DNA of 64,000 nucleotides from an uncultured Bacteroidales bacterium (GTDB lineage: Bacteria; Bacteroidota; Bacteroidia; Bacteroidales; Bacteroidaceae). The stretch's first letter is position 1. Each line of letters begins with the position of its first letter. The translations under genes and the position numbers were made by a program. This document shows positions 8,600-17,838 of this stretch, in pieces. The notes below the pieces were generated by a model. The model did not search any database and had not been told where the DNA came from. It saw only the letters and a program-made list of their open reading frames with translations. The DNA lies in the NCBI GenBank assembly GCA_902773055.1, contig CACYCZ010000094.1, positions 1 to 64,000 of the forward strand. The letters run 5' to 3'.

Positions 8600-9382
8600 T
8601 CAGTTGCGGCCGATAAGACCTAACTTGGAGTCATTAATAAATTTGATGATATTCTGGATTTCCTGACTGTCGGGAACTTGCTCACGCACCTGTATCAAGG
8701 CGTCGAAGAGACTCGTCATGCCGTTGAAAATCAAACGGTAGGCCTGCGCAATATTGCTCTGGACAGCATCCTCAATACCGGCATTAGTCAATATGGTTGC
8801 ATTGACACCGCCATATTCGATAGGATTGTGCGTAGCTACGATATATGGGGGCACATCCTTGCTGAAACGGCAGCCACTCTGCACCATCGCAGACCGCCCT
8901 ACCCTGACACCGGGATTAGCTATAACATTGCTTGAAAGGATAGCATTATCCTGTATGATACAGTCGCCGGCAATCTTGGTTCCATAACCTATAACACAAT
9001 TATGGTAAACTATGGTGTCATGACTGATATGCACACCTTCCATGATAAAGTTGCCATTGCCTATTTTAGTGCTGTTGCCGGCAAAGGTTGCGCGGTTGAT
9101 GACGACATTTTCCCTGATGATATTGTTGTCACCGATAATCAATTCAGTCTTGTCGCCTCTGAAATCAAAATCCTGAGGAAGCGCAGCCAGGACCGTTCCC
9201 TGATGCACGACATTGTTTTTACCCATACGGGTGCCGCTCATAGCACTGGTATAAGGATAGAACACGCATCCGTCACCAATCTCCACATCGCCTTCTATGT
9301 ATACAAAGGGATAGATTGTTATATTGTCGCCTAATTTTGCGGCTGGGTCCACATAAGCCTGAGGACTTATTTTATTTGCCAT
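8600..9382 (-). CDS. lpxA: LpxA-family acyl-ACP--UDP-N-acetylglucosamine O-acyltransferase
   Basis: 260 residues, the length of LpxA. The sequence is a left-handed beta helix of hexapeptide repeats ([LIV]GxNxx: KLGDNITIYPF, IGDGCVF, IGDNNIIREN, IGNGNFI) followed by the helical C-terminal domain (about 195-260). Conserved LpxA segments include HISHDTIVYHNCVIGYG and VPPYIVATHNPIEYGGVN. The family adds the first 3-hydroxyacyl chain to UDP-GlcNAc in lipid A synthesis. The gene is not beside lpxD or lpxC, as main lpxA genes often are in Bacteroidales, so it could be a second LpxA-like paralogue. It lies 37 bases after the outer-membrane efflux gene and shares that operon's terminator. Confidence 0.85.
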   Translation of the reverse strand: MANKISPQAYVDPAAKLGDNITIYPFVYIEGDVEIGDGCVFYPYTSAMSGTRMGKNNVVHQGTVLAALPQDFDFRGDKTELIIGDNNIIRENVVINRATFAGNSTKIGNGNFIMEGVHISHDTIVYHNCVIGYGTKIAGDCIIQDNAILSSNVIANPGVRVGRSAMVQSGCRFSKDVPPYIVATHNPIEYGGVNATILTNAGIEDAVQSNIAQAYRLIFNGMTSLFDALIQVREQVPDSQEIQNIIKFINDSKLGLIGRN

Positions 9383-9419
9383 GTCTTTAACTTTTTGCAG
9401 GTTTTGGAATTAAAAAAAA

Positions 9420-10817
9420 TTACTTGTCACCGCCTCCCAAAGCATAGTAGAGGTTAACAACGGCCTGCATCTTGTTGAAGTCATCTCCCACTTTGGACAG
9501 TTGAGCCTGCAGGAGTGCCTGCTGGGCACTGATGACATTCAGATAATTGCCGTTTACACTCATCTTAAACATTTTCTCGGCGACCTCAACATTGCGCTCA
9601 AGGCTTTCGACTTGAACTTTCTGCAGCTCACTGCGCTTCTGGCTACTCTGATAAAGTGCCAAAGCATTGCTTACCTCACTGCCTGCATTGAGCACAGACT
9701 GCTGCCATGCCAGGAAGGCTTGTTCCTGCTGGGCCTTGGCCACCTTAAGCGACGCTATCAGCTGTCCGTTACGGAAAATTGGTTGAACGAGGCTGGCAAC
9801 AGCGGTAGACAATATCTTGCCAGGATTAACGATGCCGGCACCTGAACTATTCGTCCATGCGGCAGAACCACTGACACTAATATTGGGATAGAACGCAGAG
9901 CGCGCCCTGTTGACATTGTAAAAACAATTGGCCAAAGCCATCTCCTTGGCATGCACATCAGGGCGGTTAGACAAGATCTGGACAGGGATGCCTACACTGA
10001 ATTTGGAAGGAAGGTCCTGCTCCTCCAACTTGCCACGCTGGATATGCCGGGGAGCCTCACACAGAAGCAGCGACATGGAATTCTCCACTTCACGTATCTG
10101 GCGCTCTATCTCCGGAATACTTGCCAAGACAGAATAATAGTTGGCTTTTGCCGACATCACGGCAGATTCATCTGCTCCGGCATATTGCTTCTGCTGCACC
10201 ATCATATCATAGGTGCGTTTGGTCAGCTGCTCAGTGTTCTTGGTTATCTCAAGCTGCTTGTCAAGCATCAACAGGGTGTAATACATATTGGCGATATTGG
10301 AGATGATGCCACATTGCACTGCACGCTGATAGTCCTGCGTCTGCAGATAGGCAGCCTGCTGGGCACGCTTGGCATTGGTCAGCGAGCCAAACAGGTCAAT
10401 AGACCAACTGGCCTCAACAGGGAGGGAATAAATCTGCGAAGCCTTGCCAAAATCCCATGAACGCAACGTACCCGTCGAAGCAAAAGTAAACGACGGCACA
10501 TATGCCAGCTTTGCAACAGAAAGCATGGCCTTAGCCTGAGTGACAGACAAGGCTGCCGAGCGCAAATCAGTATTGTTGACAAGCGCAGAATCGATCAGCT
10601 GGCGCAGATAAGGGTCGGTAAATACCTCGCGCCAAGGAGTACTGCCCAGAGAGGTAGTGTCAGTCACCTCCAACACACCATCCACAGAAGCCGTATCGCG
10701 AAAGATTCCGGCAGTATTAATACTCTCCGGACGCTCATATTTCCTATATATACCACAACTGCTGAGCAACAGTGTTCCGACTAATATGATATTAATTGTC
10801 CTTTTCATCATTGTCAT
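9420..10817 (-). CDS. TolC-family outer membrane efflux lipoprotein (RND system)
   Basis: 465 residues. It begins with a lipoprotein signal peptide ending LLLSSCG (Cys about residue 21), as in OprM/CusC-type channels of the NodT family. Two outer-membrane-efflux repeats follow, with the typical WSIDLFGSL near the first repeat, SNRPDVHAKEMALANCFYNVNRARSAFYPNIS in the middle and QASYLAW-like coiled helices later. It forms the outer-membrane exit duct for the pump encoded just upstream. Start ATGs at 10817, 10811 and 10808 are all possible (MTMMKRT), and the overlap with the pump gene is 17-26 bases. Substrate unknown. Confidence 0.92.
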   Translation of the reverse strand: MTMMKRTINIILVGTLLLSSCGIYRKYERPESINTAGIFRDTASVDGVLEVTDTTSLGSTPWREVFTDPYLRQLIDSALVNNTDLRSAALSVTQAKAMLSVAKLAYVPSFTFASTGTLRSWDFGKASQIYSLPVEASWSIDLFGSLTNAKRAQQAAYLQTQDYQRAVQCGIISNIANMYYTLLMLDKQLEITKNTEQLTKRTYDMMVQQKQYAGADESAVMSAKANYYSVLASIPEIERQIREVENSMSLLLCEAPRHIQRGKLEEQDLPSKFSVGIPVQILSNRPDVHAKEMALANCFYNVNRARSAFYPNISVSGSAAWTNSSGAGIVNPGKILSTAVASLVQPIFRNGQLIASLKVAKAQQEQAFLAWQQSVLNAGSEVSNALALYQSSQKRSELQKVQVESLERNVEVAEKMFKMSVNGNYLNVISAQQALLQAQLSKVGDDFNKMQAVVNLYYALGGGDK

Positions 10818-13800
10818 TATTGTTTATGTATTTTAAATCAATAGGCCGTGTATACTGCCTCAACTCAGAATCTTCTTTGCCTTTAATCAAACCTATGAAA
10901 TGCTTAGGAGTAAACTTCTCCTGCAAGCGCTCAAAGATGACGAACAGAGCAGGAACAACAAAAATCTGACAAGCAGTACCAATAAGCATACCACCCACAG
11001 CAGCAGCACCCAATGTCTGGTTACCATTGGCGCCCACACCCATGGCAAACATCATAGGCAACAAACCTATAACCATAGCCAGTGACGTCATCAGAATAGG
11101 ACGCAGACGGGCACCGGCACCGAGAATAGCACTATATGAAATGGCCATACCCGTCTCACGGCGCTCAAGGGCAAACTGCACAATCAAAATAGCATTCTTC
11201 GCCAATAGACCTATCAGCATAATCAGAGATATCTGCATGTATATATCATTATTATGCCCGAATATCTGAGTAAACAGGAAAGCACCGGCCAGACCAAACG
11301 GAACTGAAAAGATTACTGCCAGCGGCAACAGGTAACTCTCATATTGAGCGCTCAGGATAAGATATACAAAGATGATACACAATACAAATATCAACCCAGT
11401 TGTATTACTGGATTTCTGTTCCTCACGTGTAAGACCAGAATACTCGTATCCATACCCCTGAGGCAACGATGTCTTGGCCACCTCGGCGATAGCACCCAGT
11501 ACTTCTCCCGTGGAGTATCCGTTATTGGGAGTAACATTGGCATTTATACTGGTAAAGAGGTTGAAACGGTTAATATTTGACGGGCCGTAAACACGTCTCA
11601 AAGAACAGAAGCCCTTTACAGGAGCCATGCCGGAAGGTGTACGCACATAGATATTGTCCAACCCATCAGGCGTCTGCCGACTGTCAACACTACCTTGAAT
11701 CATCACACGATAGAGTTTGCCATAGGCATTGAAATTAGAGGCATAGAGACCGCCATAATAACCCTGTAACGTTGACAAGATAGTACGTGGAGATATGCCT
11801 GCCTGCTTACACTTAGCTACATCCACATCAACCATATACTGGGGATAGCTTGCATTGTATGACGTCATAGCAACCTGCACTTCCGGACGTTTCTGCAACT
11901 CTGCCAAAAAGTCCTTAGTCACCTGGAAGAACTTGTTCAGATCACCACCTGTCTTATCCTGCAGTGTCATAGTGATAGCATTGGTGGCAGAGAAACCGGC
12001 AATCATTGGCGGTGCAAAAGCCAGTATCTGCGCATCCTTGATGGAGGCCGTCTGCAGATATATCATACCCAAGACAGCCCTGGCGCTTTGCCCCATATTT
12101 CGCTCAGAGAAAGGTTTCAGCTTAATAATAAAGGTAGCCTGGTCAGAACCTGCACCGGCAATGAAGTTGTAACCAACAAGCTGTTCACGCGTCTTGATAG
12201 CAGGATTGGCAGCCAGCATAGAGTCTACCATATTTACAACCTCCTGCGTACGAGCCTGACTGGTTGCCGGCGGCAAGGAAATGGTACAGAACAACGTACC
12301 TGTATCCTCATCAGGGACAAGTCCAGTCTTTGTCGTGAACATAGTTGTTACCAAGACACCAATTCCCACGACAATAATCACTCCCACAAGCAGCGGCTTC
12401 TTGACGAATTTCTCCACTGCGTTCTTGTATTTGAGTGTATATTTCTCGAATGCAGTATTGAAGGAGGTATGGAATTTCTCTGTCCAACTGAGTTTTCGCT
12501 TTTCACCATGCTCATCCTTTGCTTTCAGGAAAATGGCGCACAGAGCCGGTGAAAGAGTCAAGGCATTCAACGCAGAAATAAAGATAGACACAGCCATTGT
12601 AATACCAAACTCCCGATAGAATGTACCTGATGTACCACCGATAAAAGAAACAGGAATGAACACCGAGGCCATAACCAATGTAATGGAGATAATAGCGCCC
12701 GATATTTCGCTCATGGCATCAATGGATGCTGTTCTGGCACTCTTGTAACCTTGATCCAGTTTGGCATGGACAGCTTCTACTACAACGATAGCGTCATCCA
12801 CCACAATGGCAATGGCCAGCAGCAAGGCCGACAGTGTCAAAAGATTGATAGAGAAGCCAAATATCTTGAGGAAGAAGAATGTACCAATCAAGGAAACAGG
12901 CACAGCAATCAACGGGATTAAGGTTGAACGCACATCCTGCAGGAATACATATACCACGAGGAATACCAACAACAGCGTAATGACTAAGGTCTTGACCACT
13001 TCCTCAATACTGGCATAGAGGAATTCCGTAACGTCGTAATTGATTCTATAAATCAATCCCGGAGGGAAGTTCTTGGCCTGTTCTTCAATAACCTTTTTAC
13101 ATTCTTTTGCTATCTCATTGGCATTGGAACCTGCAATCTGTTGCACCATCGCCATAACAGAAGGCTTGTTATTATTGCGCATGGAGACAGAATACATCAA
13201 CCCGCCCAACTCGATATCTGCAACATCCTTCAGTTTCAATGTCTGTCCCGTCTGGTCGCTGGTCAGGATGATATTACCAAATTCTTCAGCCGTTTGCAGA
13301 CGACCCTTATAACGCATGGTGTATTCAAAAGCCATGTTACTCTGTTCACCAAAGGCACCCGGAGCGGCCTCAATGTTCTGTTCGGACAGGGCCGTTGTAA
13401 TATCTGAAGGTATCAGTCCGTATTCCTTCATCACGTCGGGCTTCAGCCAGATACGCATGGAATAGGTTTTCATACCCGGACTCTGCACATCACCCACACC
13501 CTGCACGCGCTTCAATGCCGGAATAACATTGATATTAGAATAATTGGTCAGGAACTGGTCGTCATAGCGCCCGTCCTCTGACGTCAGGGTAAACATAATA
13601 ACTTGGGAAGTCTGGCGTTTCAATACGGTCACACCCACTTGAGTTACCTCAGAAGGCAACAGCGACTGCGCCTGTGAAACTCGGTTCTGCACATTGACAG
13701 CAGCCATATCGGGATTGATGCCCTGATCAAAATATATGGTGATATTGGCAGAGCCGGAATTGGATGCGGTAGAAGTCATGTATGTCATACCTTCCACACC

Positions 13801-14013
13801 ATTTATACTTTCCTCCAACGGTGCCAGCACAGAGTTTTCCACTGTCTTGGCATCTGCACCCGCATAGGTAGTATAGACCACAACCGTAGGGGGAGCGATA
13901 TTTGGATACTGCTCTATAGGAAGTGACAGCAAGCCTATTACACCGAGAATCACTATGAGGATAGAGATTACGGTAGAAAGTACAGGCCGCTGTATAAATC
14001 TTGTAAACGTCAT
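10792..14013 (-). CDS. RND multidrug efflux transporter, AcrB/MexB family (HAE1)
   Basis: 1073 residues with the full RND layout: TM1 (PVLSTVISILIVILGVIGLL), a large periplasmic loop, TM2-6, a second loop and TM7-12. The proton-relay residues are visible: paired aspartates in AIVVDDAIVVVE at about 405 and the lysine in GLLAKNAILIVQFA at about 940. The periplasmic start IEQYPNIAPPTVVV is typical of HAE1 drug pumps. It uses the proton gradient to expel hydrophobic compounds such as drugs or bile acids; the substrate cannot be read from sequence. 29 bases after the adaptor gene, overlapping the channel gene. Confidence 0.96.
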   Translation of the reverse strand: MTFTRFIQRPVLSTVISILIVILGVIGLLSLPIEQYPNIAPPTVVVYTTYAGADAKTVENSVLAPLEESINGVEGMTYMTSTASNSGSANITIYFDQGINPDMAAVNVQNRVSQAQSLLPSEVTQVGVTVLKRQTSQVIMFTLTSEDGRYDDQFLTNYSNINVIPALKRVQGVGDVQSPGMKTYSMRIWLKPDVMKEYGLIPSDITTALSEQNIEAAPGAFGEQSNMAFEYTMRYKGRLQTAEEFGNIILTSDQTGQTLKLKDVADIELGGLMYSVSMRNNNKPSVMAMVQQIAGSNANEIAKECKKVIEEQAKNFPPGLIYRINYDVTEFLYASIEEVVKTLVITLLLVFLVVYVFLQDVRSTLIPLIAVPVSLIGTFFFLKIFGFSINLLTLSALLLAIAIVVDDAIVVVEAVHAKLDQGYKSARTASIDAMSEISGAIISITLVMASVFIPVSFIGGTSGTFYREFGITMAVSIFISALNALTLSPALCAIFLKAKDEHGEKRKLSWTEKFHTSFNTAFEKYTLKYKNAVEKFVKKPLLVGVIIVVGIGVLVTTMFTTKTGLVPDEDTGTLFCTISLPPATSQARTQEVVNMVDSMLAANPAIKTREQLVGYNFIAGAGSDQATFIIKLKPFSERNMGQSARAVLGMIYLQTASIKDAQILAFAPPMIAGFSATNAITMTLQDKTGGDLNKFFQVTKDFLAELQKRPEVQVAMTSYNASYPQYMVDVDVAKCKQAGISPRTILSTLQGYYGGLYASNFNAYGKLYRVMIQGSVDSRQTPDGLDNIYVRTPSGMAPVKGFCSLRRVYGPSNINRFNLFTSINANVTPNNGYSTGEVLGAIAEVAKTSLPQGYGYEYSGLTREEQKSSNTTGLIFVLCIIFVYLILSAQYESYLLPLAVIFSVPFGLAGAFLFTQIFGHNNDIYMQISLIMLIGLLAKNAILIVQFALERRETGMAISYSAILGAGARLRPILMTSLAMVIGLLPMMFAMGVGANGNQTLGAAAVGGMLIGTACQIFVVPALFVIFERLQEKFTPKHFIGLIKGKEDSELRQYTRPIDLKYINNNDNDEKDN

Positions 14014-14042
14014 TGTTGTCTATTTATAATATGTCTTCAGGA

Positions 14043-15251
14043 TTATTTTTTACTGAAAGCCTCTTTCATCTTCTTGTAGTCGCCCTGTATGGCGCCAAGC
14101 TTCTGAGCTTCCTCGATGTTCTTCTGGTACTGTGCTTCGCTGACAGGAGTGATTTCCATGCCATCGGCCAGTTTTGTCAGTCCTGTAGTCACGTAACGGT
14201 CGCCCACAGCCAGACCTTCTGTAACAACATATGTCGTACCATCGTTCTGGGGATTAACTTTGATTTCTGTATATTTTACTTTGTTATCCTTACCAACGAG
14301 GTAAACAAAGATTTTGTTCTGCACCTCTGTCGTAGCCGACTGAGGGATGACGATGACATTTTCTGCGTCATTGGAAACAATGACAGAACCTGTACCTCCT
14401 GATTTCAGCAGGTGATCAGGATTGGAGAAATCAGCCCTCACGCTGACAGAACCTGTTGCCTGGTCAATCACGCCGCTGACCATAGAGACTTTTCCAGGAT
14501 GTTCATACATTGAGCCGTCGGCCAGCTGCAACATAACTGCCGGGAACGCAGCTGTGATGTTCTTACCTTTTTCGCGAGTCATGTCAAGCAGTTGTTTTTC
14601 TGTCATGGAGAAATATACATACATCTGCTCTATGTTAGAAACTGTTGTCAGCGGTGTCACGATAGATGCACTGACAAGACTGCCCACACGATAGGGCATT
14701 GTTCCAATCACACCATTAGCGGGACTGGTCACATTGCAGTAGCTGAGGTTATCGCGGGCTGACGTCACAGCTGCCTGAGCCTGAGCCAGACCTGCCTTTG
14801 CCGTTGCCAGATTATTTTCTGCCGTCTGCAAATCGTAGTCGCCAATGATATTCTGGCTATGCAATTCCTGTTTATTTTTATATGTCAGTTCGGCAGTTGC
14901 CAATGCCGACTTAGCTGAAGCCAAAGCAGCCTCTGCCTGATTCAGCACAGCCTTATACTGCACATTATCAATAGTTACCAATACTTGTCCTGCACGTACG
15001 GCAGCACCTTCCTCTACACACAGGCGGGTAATGAATCCCGACACTTTAGGTCTGATCTCCACATCCTGTTTTCCCTTGATGACTGCCGGATATGAACTGT
15101 TCATATCTGCATTTGACGTTGCCACAGTCGCTACGGGGAATTCGTTGTTTTGGGGCAGTCCTCCGCCACGGTTACCACAAGAAGAAATCATCATTGTTCC
15201 CAATGCAATTGATACCACAGGAACAAATCTTCTTACACTTTGTAAATCCAT
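14043..15251 (-). CDS. RND efflux periplasmic adaptor (AcrA/MexA family)
   Basis: 402 residues with a lipoprotein signal peptide (ISSCGNRGG). The adaptor fold is clear: lipoyl half-motif (VIKGKQDVEIRPKVSGFITRLCVEEGAAVRAGQVLVTID, about 58-95), an alpha-helical hairpin rich in alanine (ALNQAEAALASAKSALATAEL), the second lipoyl half (NVTSPANGVIGTMP), then a beta barrel. It links the inner-membrane pump to the outer channel. First gene of the efflux operon; promoter at 15320-15327. An AraC-family regulator gene lies upstream in the same direction. Confidence 0.95.
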   Translation of the reverse strand: MDLQSVRRFVPVVSIALGTMMISSCGNRGGGLPQNNEFPVATVATSNADMNSSYPAVIKGKQDVEIRPKVSGFITRLCVEEGAAVRAGQVLVTIDNVQYKAVLNQAEAALASAKSALATAELTYKNKQELHSQNIIGDYDLQTAENNLATAKAGLAQAQAAVTSARDNLSYCNVTSPANGVIGTMPYRVGSLVSASIVTPLTTVSNIEQMYVYFSMTEKQLLDMTREKGKNITAAFPAVMLQLADGSMYEHPGKVSMVSGVIDQATGSVSVRADFSNPDHLLKSGGTGSVIVSNDAENVIVIPQSATTEVQNKIFVYLVGKDNKVKYTEIKVNPQNDGTTYVVTEGLAVGDRYVTTGLTKLADGMEITPVSEAQYQKNIEEAQKLGAIQGDYKKMKEAFSKK

Positions 15252-15319
15252 AAATATTATTGTTTTTGTTTTTTATCAGAGTTTTGAACGAGATTTTGAA
15301 TTTCCGTTTTATTAAACTG

Positions 15320-15327
15320 CAAAGTTA
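15320..15327 (-). promoter_or_regulatory. -7 promoter element of the RND operon (TAACTTTG)
   Basis: CAAAGTTA on the plus strand reads TAACTTTG on the minus strand, 68 bases before the adaptor ATG. This gives the operon its own promoter, separate from the regulator gene. Confidence 0.65.
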
Positions 15328-15549
15328 CAAAATTAAAATTTCCAAACAATGACAAAATCCGCTTAAATATCTCTGCGCAAATATTTTTTGTATATTTTAT
15401 TACATTTTAACACCTTTCTTGTCCATAAGACAACACCACGGGGACAAAAAGAAAGCCGTTTGCGCCCAACAGTCACTTACTATACTGTCAGTCATAGTAT
15501 TAACCATCTACTTACAAGAAATATCACCTGGGAATGGCTGCCAGAAAAG

Positions 15550-16731
15550 TCAGCTCAATTTTTCGGCCTGCCATTCAGCCGGAGTCTGGCCGGTTTCGTG
15601 TTTGAAACGGCGGTTAAAGGTCTGCGCACTGTTAAAACCGCTGTTACGCGCCACGTCATCCTGTGTAGCGCGGGGATGTTCCACCATGTATTTCTGCGCG
15701 TGCCTGATACGGAGAGAATTGATAAAATCGGGAAAACTCTGCCGGTATTCGGTATTAATCAGATGGGACAGGTATTGACGGTTGGTCTGCAACATGGCTG
15801 CCAGTTCTTCCAGCTTGAGAGAATACTGCAGATAGGGCTTTTTGGTATCCATCAATGCCTTGAAACGCACAAGCAGTTCCTCGCTTCTGCTCAACTGGTA
15901 CCCTGAAGACTCGGCAGACTTGATGACACCGTCTCTGACCGGAGCGACGAAAAAGCCGAGACTCAGAGTCTCCAACTGTGAATACAATCCCACAAACAAG
16001 AAACATATGCAGAGAACAGCTGTAACGATGCTGGTAATATCGCTGATATAAGGATGATCCAAAAAGAACCAACGGGTATACAGCATCCTGCTTTCGCATA
16101 ACGCTGTGACAATTACAGCAAATATACTCTGCAGCTGCAGGGGTGACAACGTTCCTTTGTTGCTCAGGAAGGCCGTGATGTCACGCCACTTGCATCCACT
16201 TTTATAAATACAGCGCATGGCAAAAAGGCACAGGACCAGGCCTTCTATCCACATTACAATATCATAAGCCGTTTGGCACACCACATCAAACGCCTTGTAC
16301 ATAGCGTCCTGCTGATAGTTCTCGGGGATATAGCCGGCTTGTTCAATATCTTCCAGGTACACCGTAACATTATCAATACCTGTCATCAGATAGATTGTCG
16401 TGCAGGCCGTACCCACCAGCACAGGAACAGTAATGAATGTCACATACTGCCACGGCTTGATTTTCTTTCCACTCAGGACAATGAGGTACATCATTCCCAC
16501 AAAAGGCAGGAACGGCGTCGTAAAATGCTTCACCATCAAGCTCCATGCCAGCGTGTTATAATATTCAAAATCGCTCAGATACAACGCATTGGCATAAAAA
16601 TGTATCGTCATCAGCGCAGCGATGATACTCACCAGCCTATGCAGCAGGGAATAGTCCTTGCGCATGATATATATCAGTAAGAACCCCAGGCAAAACGTGC
16701 AGGGCAGATACAATAACAGCAAATGGATCAT
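15550..16731 (-). CDS. Membrane-anchored AraC-family transcriptional regulator
   Basis: 393 residues. The first roughly 250 residues contain about six to seven hydrophobic segments (LLLLYLPCTFCLGFLLIYIM, LVSIIAALMTIHFYANALYL, YVTFITVPVLVGTACTTIYL, ISDITSIVTAVLCICFLFVGLY). The C-terminal 100 residues are an AraC-type double helix-turn-helix (LEELAAMLQTNRQYLSHLI, then TQDDVARNSGFNSAQTFNRRFKHETGQTPAEW). Regulators of this layout sense a signal through the membrane part and act on nearby DNA. It lies 298 bases upstream of the RND operon in the same direction, so that operon is the obvious candidate target. Confidence 0.88.
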   Translation of the reverse strand: MIHLLLLYLPCTFCLGFLLIYIMRKDYSLLHRLVSIIAALMTIHFYANALYLSDFEYYNTLAWSLMVKHFTTPFLPFVGMMYLIVLSGKKIKPWQYVTFITVPVLVGTACTTIYLMTGIDNVTVYLEDIEQAGYIPENYQQDAMYKAFDVVCQTAYDIVMWIEGLVLCLFAMRCIYKSGCKWRDITAFLSNKGTLSPLQLQSIFAVIVTALCESRMLYTRWFFLDHPYISDITSIVTAVLCICFLFVGLYSQLETLSLGFFVAPVRDGVIKSAESSGYQLSRSEELLVRFKALMDTKKPYLQYSLKLEELAAMLQTNRQYLSHLINTEYRQSFPDFINSLRIRHAQKYMVEHPRATQDDVARNSGFNSAQTFNRRFKHETGQTPAEWQAEKLS

Positions 16732-16751
16732 CGTTGTCTAATCTTGAGTTG

Positions 16752-16759
16752 CAAAGGTA
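16752..16759 (-). promoter_or_regulatory. -7 promoter element of the AraC-type gene (TACCTTTG)
   Basis: CAAAGGTA on the plus strand reads TACCTTTG on the minus strand, 20 bases before the ATG at 16731. Divergent from the promoter at 16802. Confidence 0.65.
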
Positions 16760-16801
16760 TGAAAAAAACTCCCAATTCGCACTGCCATACGGAAAAAGAA
16801 G

Positions 16802-16809
16802 TAATTTTG
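16802..16809 (+). promoter_or_regulatory. -7 promoter element (TAATTTTG) of the small gene at 16828
   Basis: TAATTTTG 18 bases before the ATG. About 45 bases separate it from the oppositely directed AraC-gene promoter, so one protein could control both. Confidence 0.6.
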
Positions 16810-16827
16810 CAATGAAAAAAAATCCAA

Positions 16828-17136
16828 ATGGGACGCAACAAATTTTCACAGGCAGAGATAGAGCAAATAGGCAAACTGCTTAAAATAAAATGCAGCGGAA
16901 CTCGCTTTCAACAAAAGGAAGTCAGGCATAAACTACGCGTACGATACGAGTTCAACATCTCCGATTTCAACATACAAGGCCAAGCCTTCGGCTACGATGA
17001 TTTGCAGAACTGTATCCGTAAGGGCATCATCCAAGTATTAGACGATGCCACCATCGCCGACATGAAAGCCAAGCGCGAACGCGACCGCCTCCGCGACAGC
17101 CAGGGGGACACCGCCCCCAAGGACATTAACAGATAG
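16828..17136 (+). CDS. Conserved small protein of unknown function
   Basis: 102 residues, very basic, no signal peptide and no membrane segment. It begins MGRNKFSQAEIEQIGKLLKI, has a central KEVRHKLRVRYEFNISDFNIQGQAFGYDDLQN and a charged C-terminal helix (ADMKAKRERDRLRDSQ). I recognise the pattern as a small protein common in Bacteroidales genomes but know of no function for it. The ATG at 16812 is in another frame. It has its own promoter and shares the intergenic region with the AraC-type regulator. Confidence 0.75.
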   Translation: MGRNKFSQAEIEQIGKLLKIKCSGTRFQQKEVRHKLRVRYEFNISDFNIQGQAFGYDDLQNCIRKGIIQVLDDATIADMKAKRERDRLRDSQGDTAPKDINR

Positions 17137-17356
17137 CCACATCCCGTCAGCAAAATGCACCGCATCTCCGGAAAAACCCGTTGCATCCTACCGCCTGCAT
17201 ATTTTCATCTTCCCTCAGTTTCATTACCTTATAGCGAGGCCATTCCACACCGGCACTTGCCAAGGTTGCCTATCTGTCAGACCGCCACAGTTTCGACAGA
17301 CCGATAAAAAGAACATACACAGGGCATTAAAAAGAAGCCATATCCCTATATTTTTT

Positions 17357-17440
17357 ATATTCAGCGTCGAGAAACATACATTCACCATTGCGAAACATAA
17401 GTTCAGCATCGGTGAACATACATTCCGCATCGGTAAACAT
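17357..17440. repeat. 21-bp palindromic repeat array, locus 3 (4 units)
   Basis: Units at 17357-17377, 17378-17398, 17399-17419 and 17420-17440. Typical units begin ACATTC and end GAAACAT or GAACAT. Left flank ATATCCCTATATTTTTT and right flank AAAATATCACGG resemble those of locus 2. Confidence 0.9.
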
Positions 17441-17524
17441 AAAATATCACGGAATGACGGTATGTTTTTGCCGCGGTATGTTTTTCCTCTCCAAAGGCAG
17501 AAAAACAAAAATCACTTTTAAATA

Positions 17525-17540
17525 ATGGTATATATACCAT
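17525..17540. promoter_or_regulatory. Perfect 16-bp palindrome, possible operator
   Basis: ATGGTATATATACCAT is a perfect inverted repeat about 260 bases upstream of the iorA promoter. It could bind a dimeric regulator, but its distance from the promoter makes the role uncertain. Confidence 0.4.
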
Positions 17541-17799
17541 GGAAATAATATAACACGGAAAATATTAATGCCATTATTGCATTCCGGATACCTTCATGGA
17601 CATACCCGCCTGCTCATAGCTGGTTTCAGCAGTTTCCCAATCCCCAGCGGTTTCATCCTATATCCATGAGGAGGGTGCCCGTTTCCTTTTGCACGCAGAA
17701 TGACCAGCTCCATGACTTCGGAAAGAAACAAAAGAATGGATTCCGTAGAGATTTCCCCTTATTTATTATCCAAAATGTCGGTTTTTGCACCAAAATGAT

Positions 17800-17807
17800 T
17801 AATTTTG
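17800..17807 (+). promoter_or_regulatory. -7 promoter element of the iorAB cluster (TAATTTTG)
   Basis: TAATTTTG 31 bases before the iorA ATG at 17839. Confidence 0.65.
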
Positions 17808-17838
17808 TAAAAATTTTGACAGTAATTTATAGACACAA

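Larger units (their letters stand above)
17137..17838. other. Intergenic region upstream of iorA
   Basis: A 702-base gap with the third 21-bp array (17357-17440), a duplicated CGGTATGTTTTT (17459-17490), a perfect 16-bp palindrome (17525-17540) and the iorA promoter (17800-17807). No plausible gene seen. Confidence 0.7.
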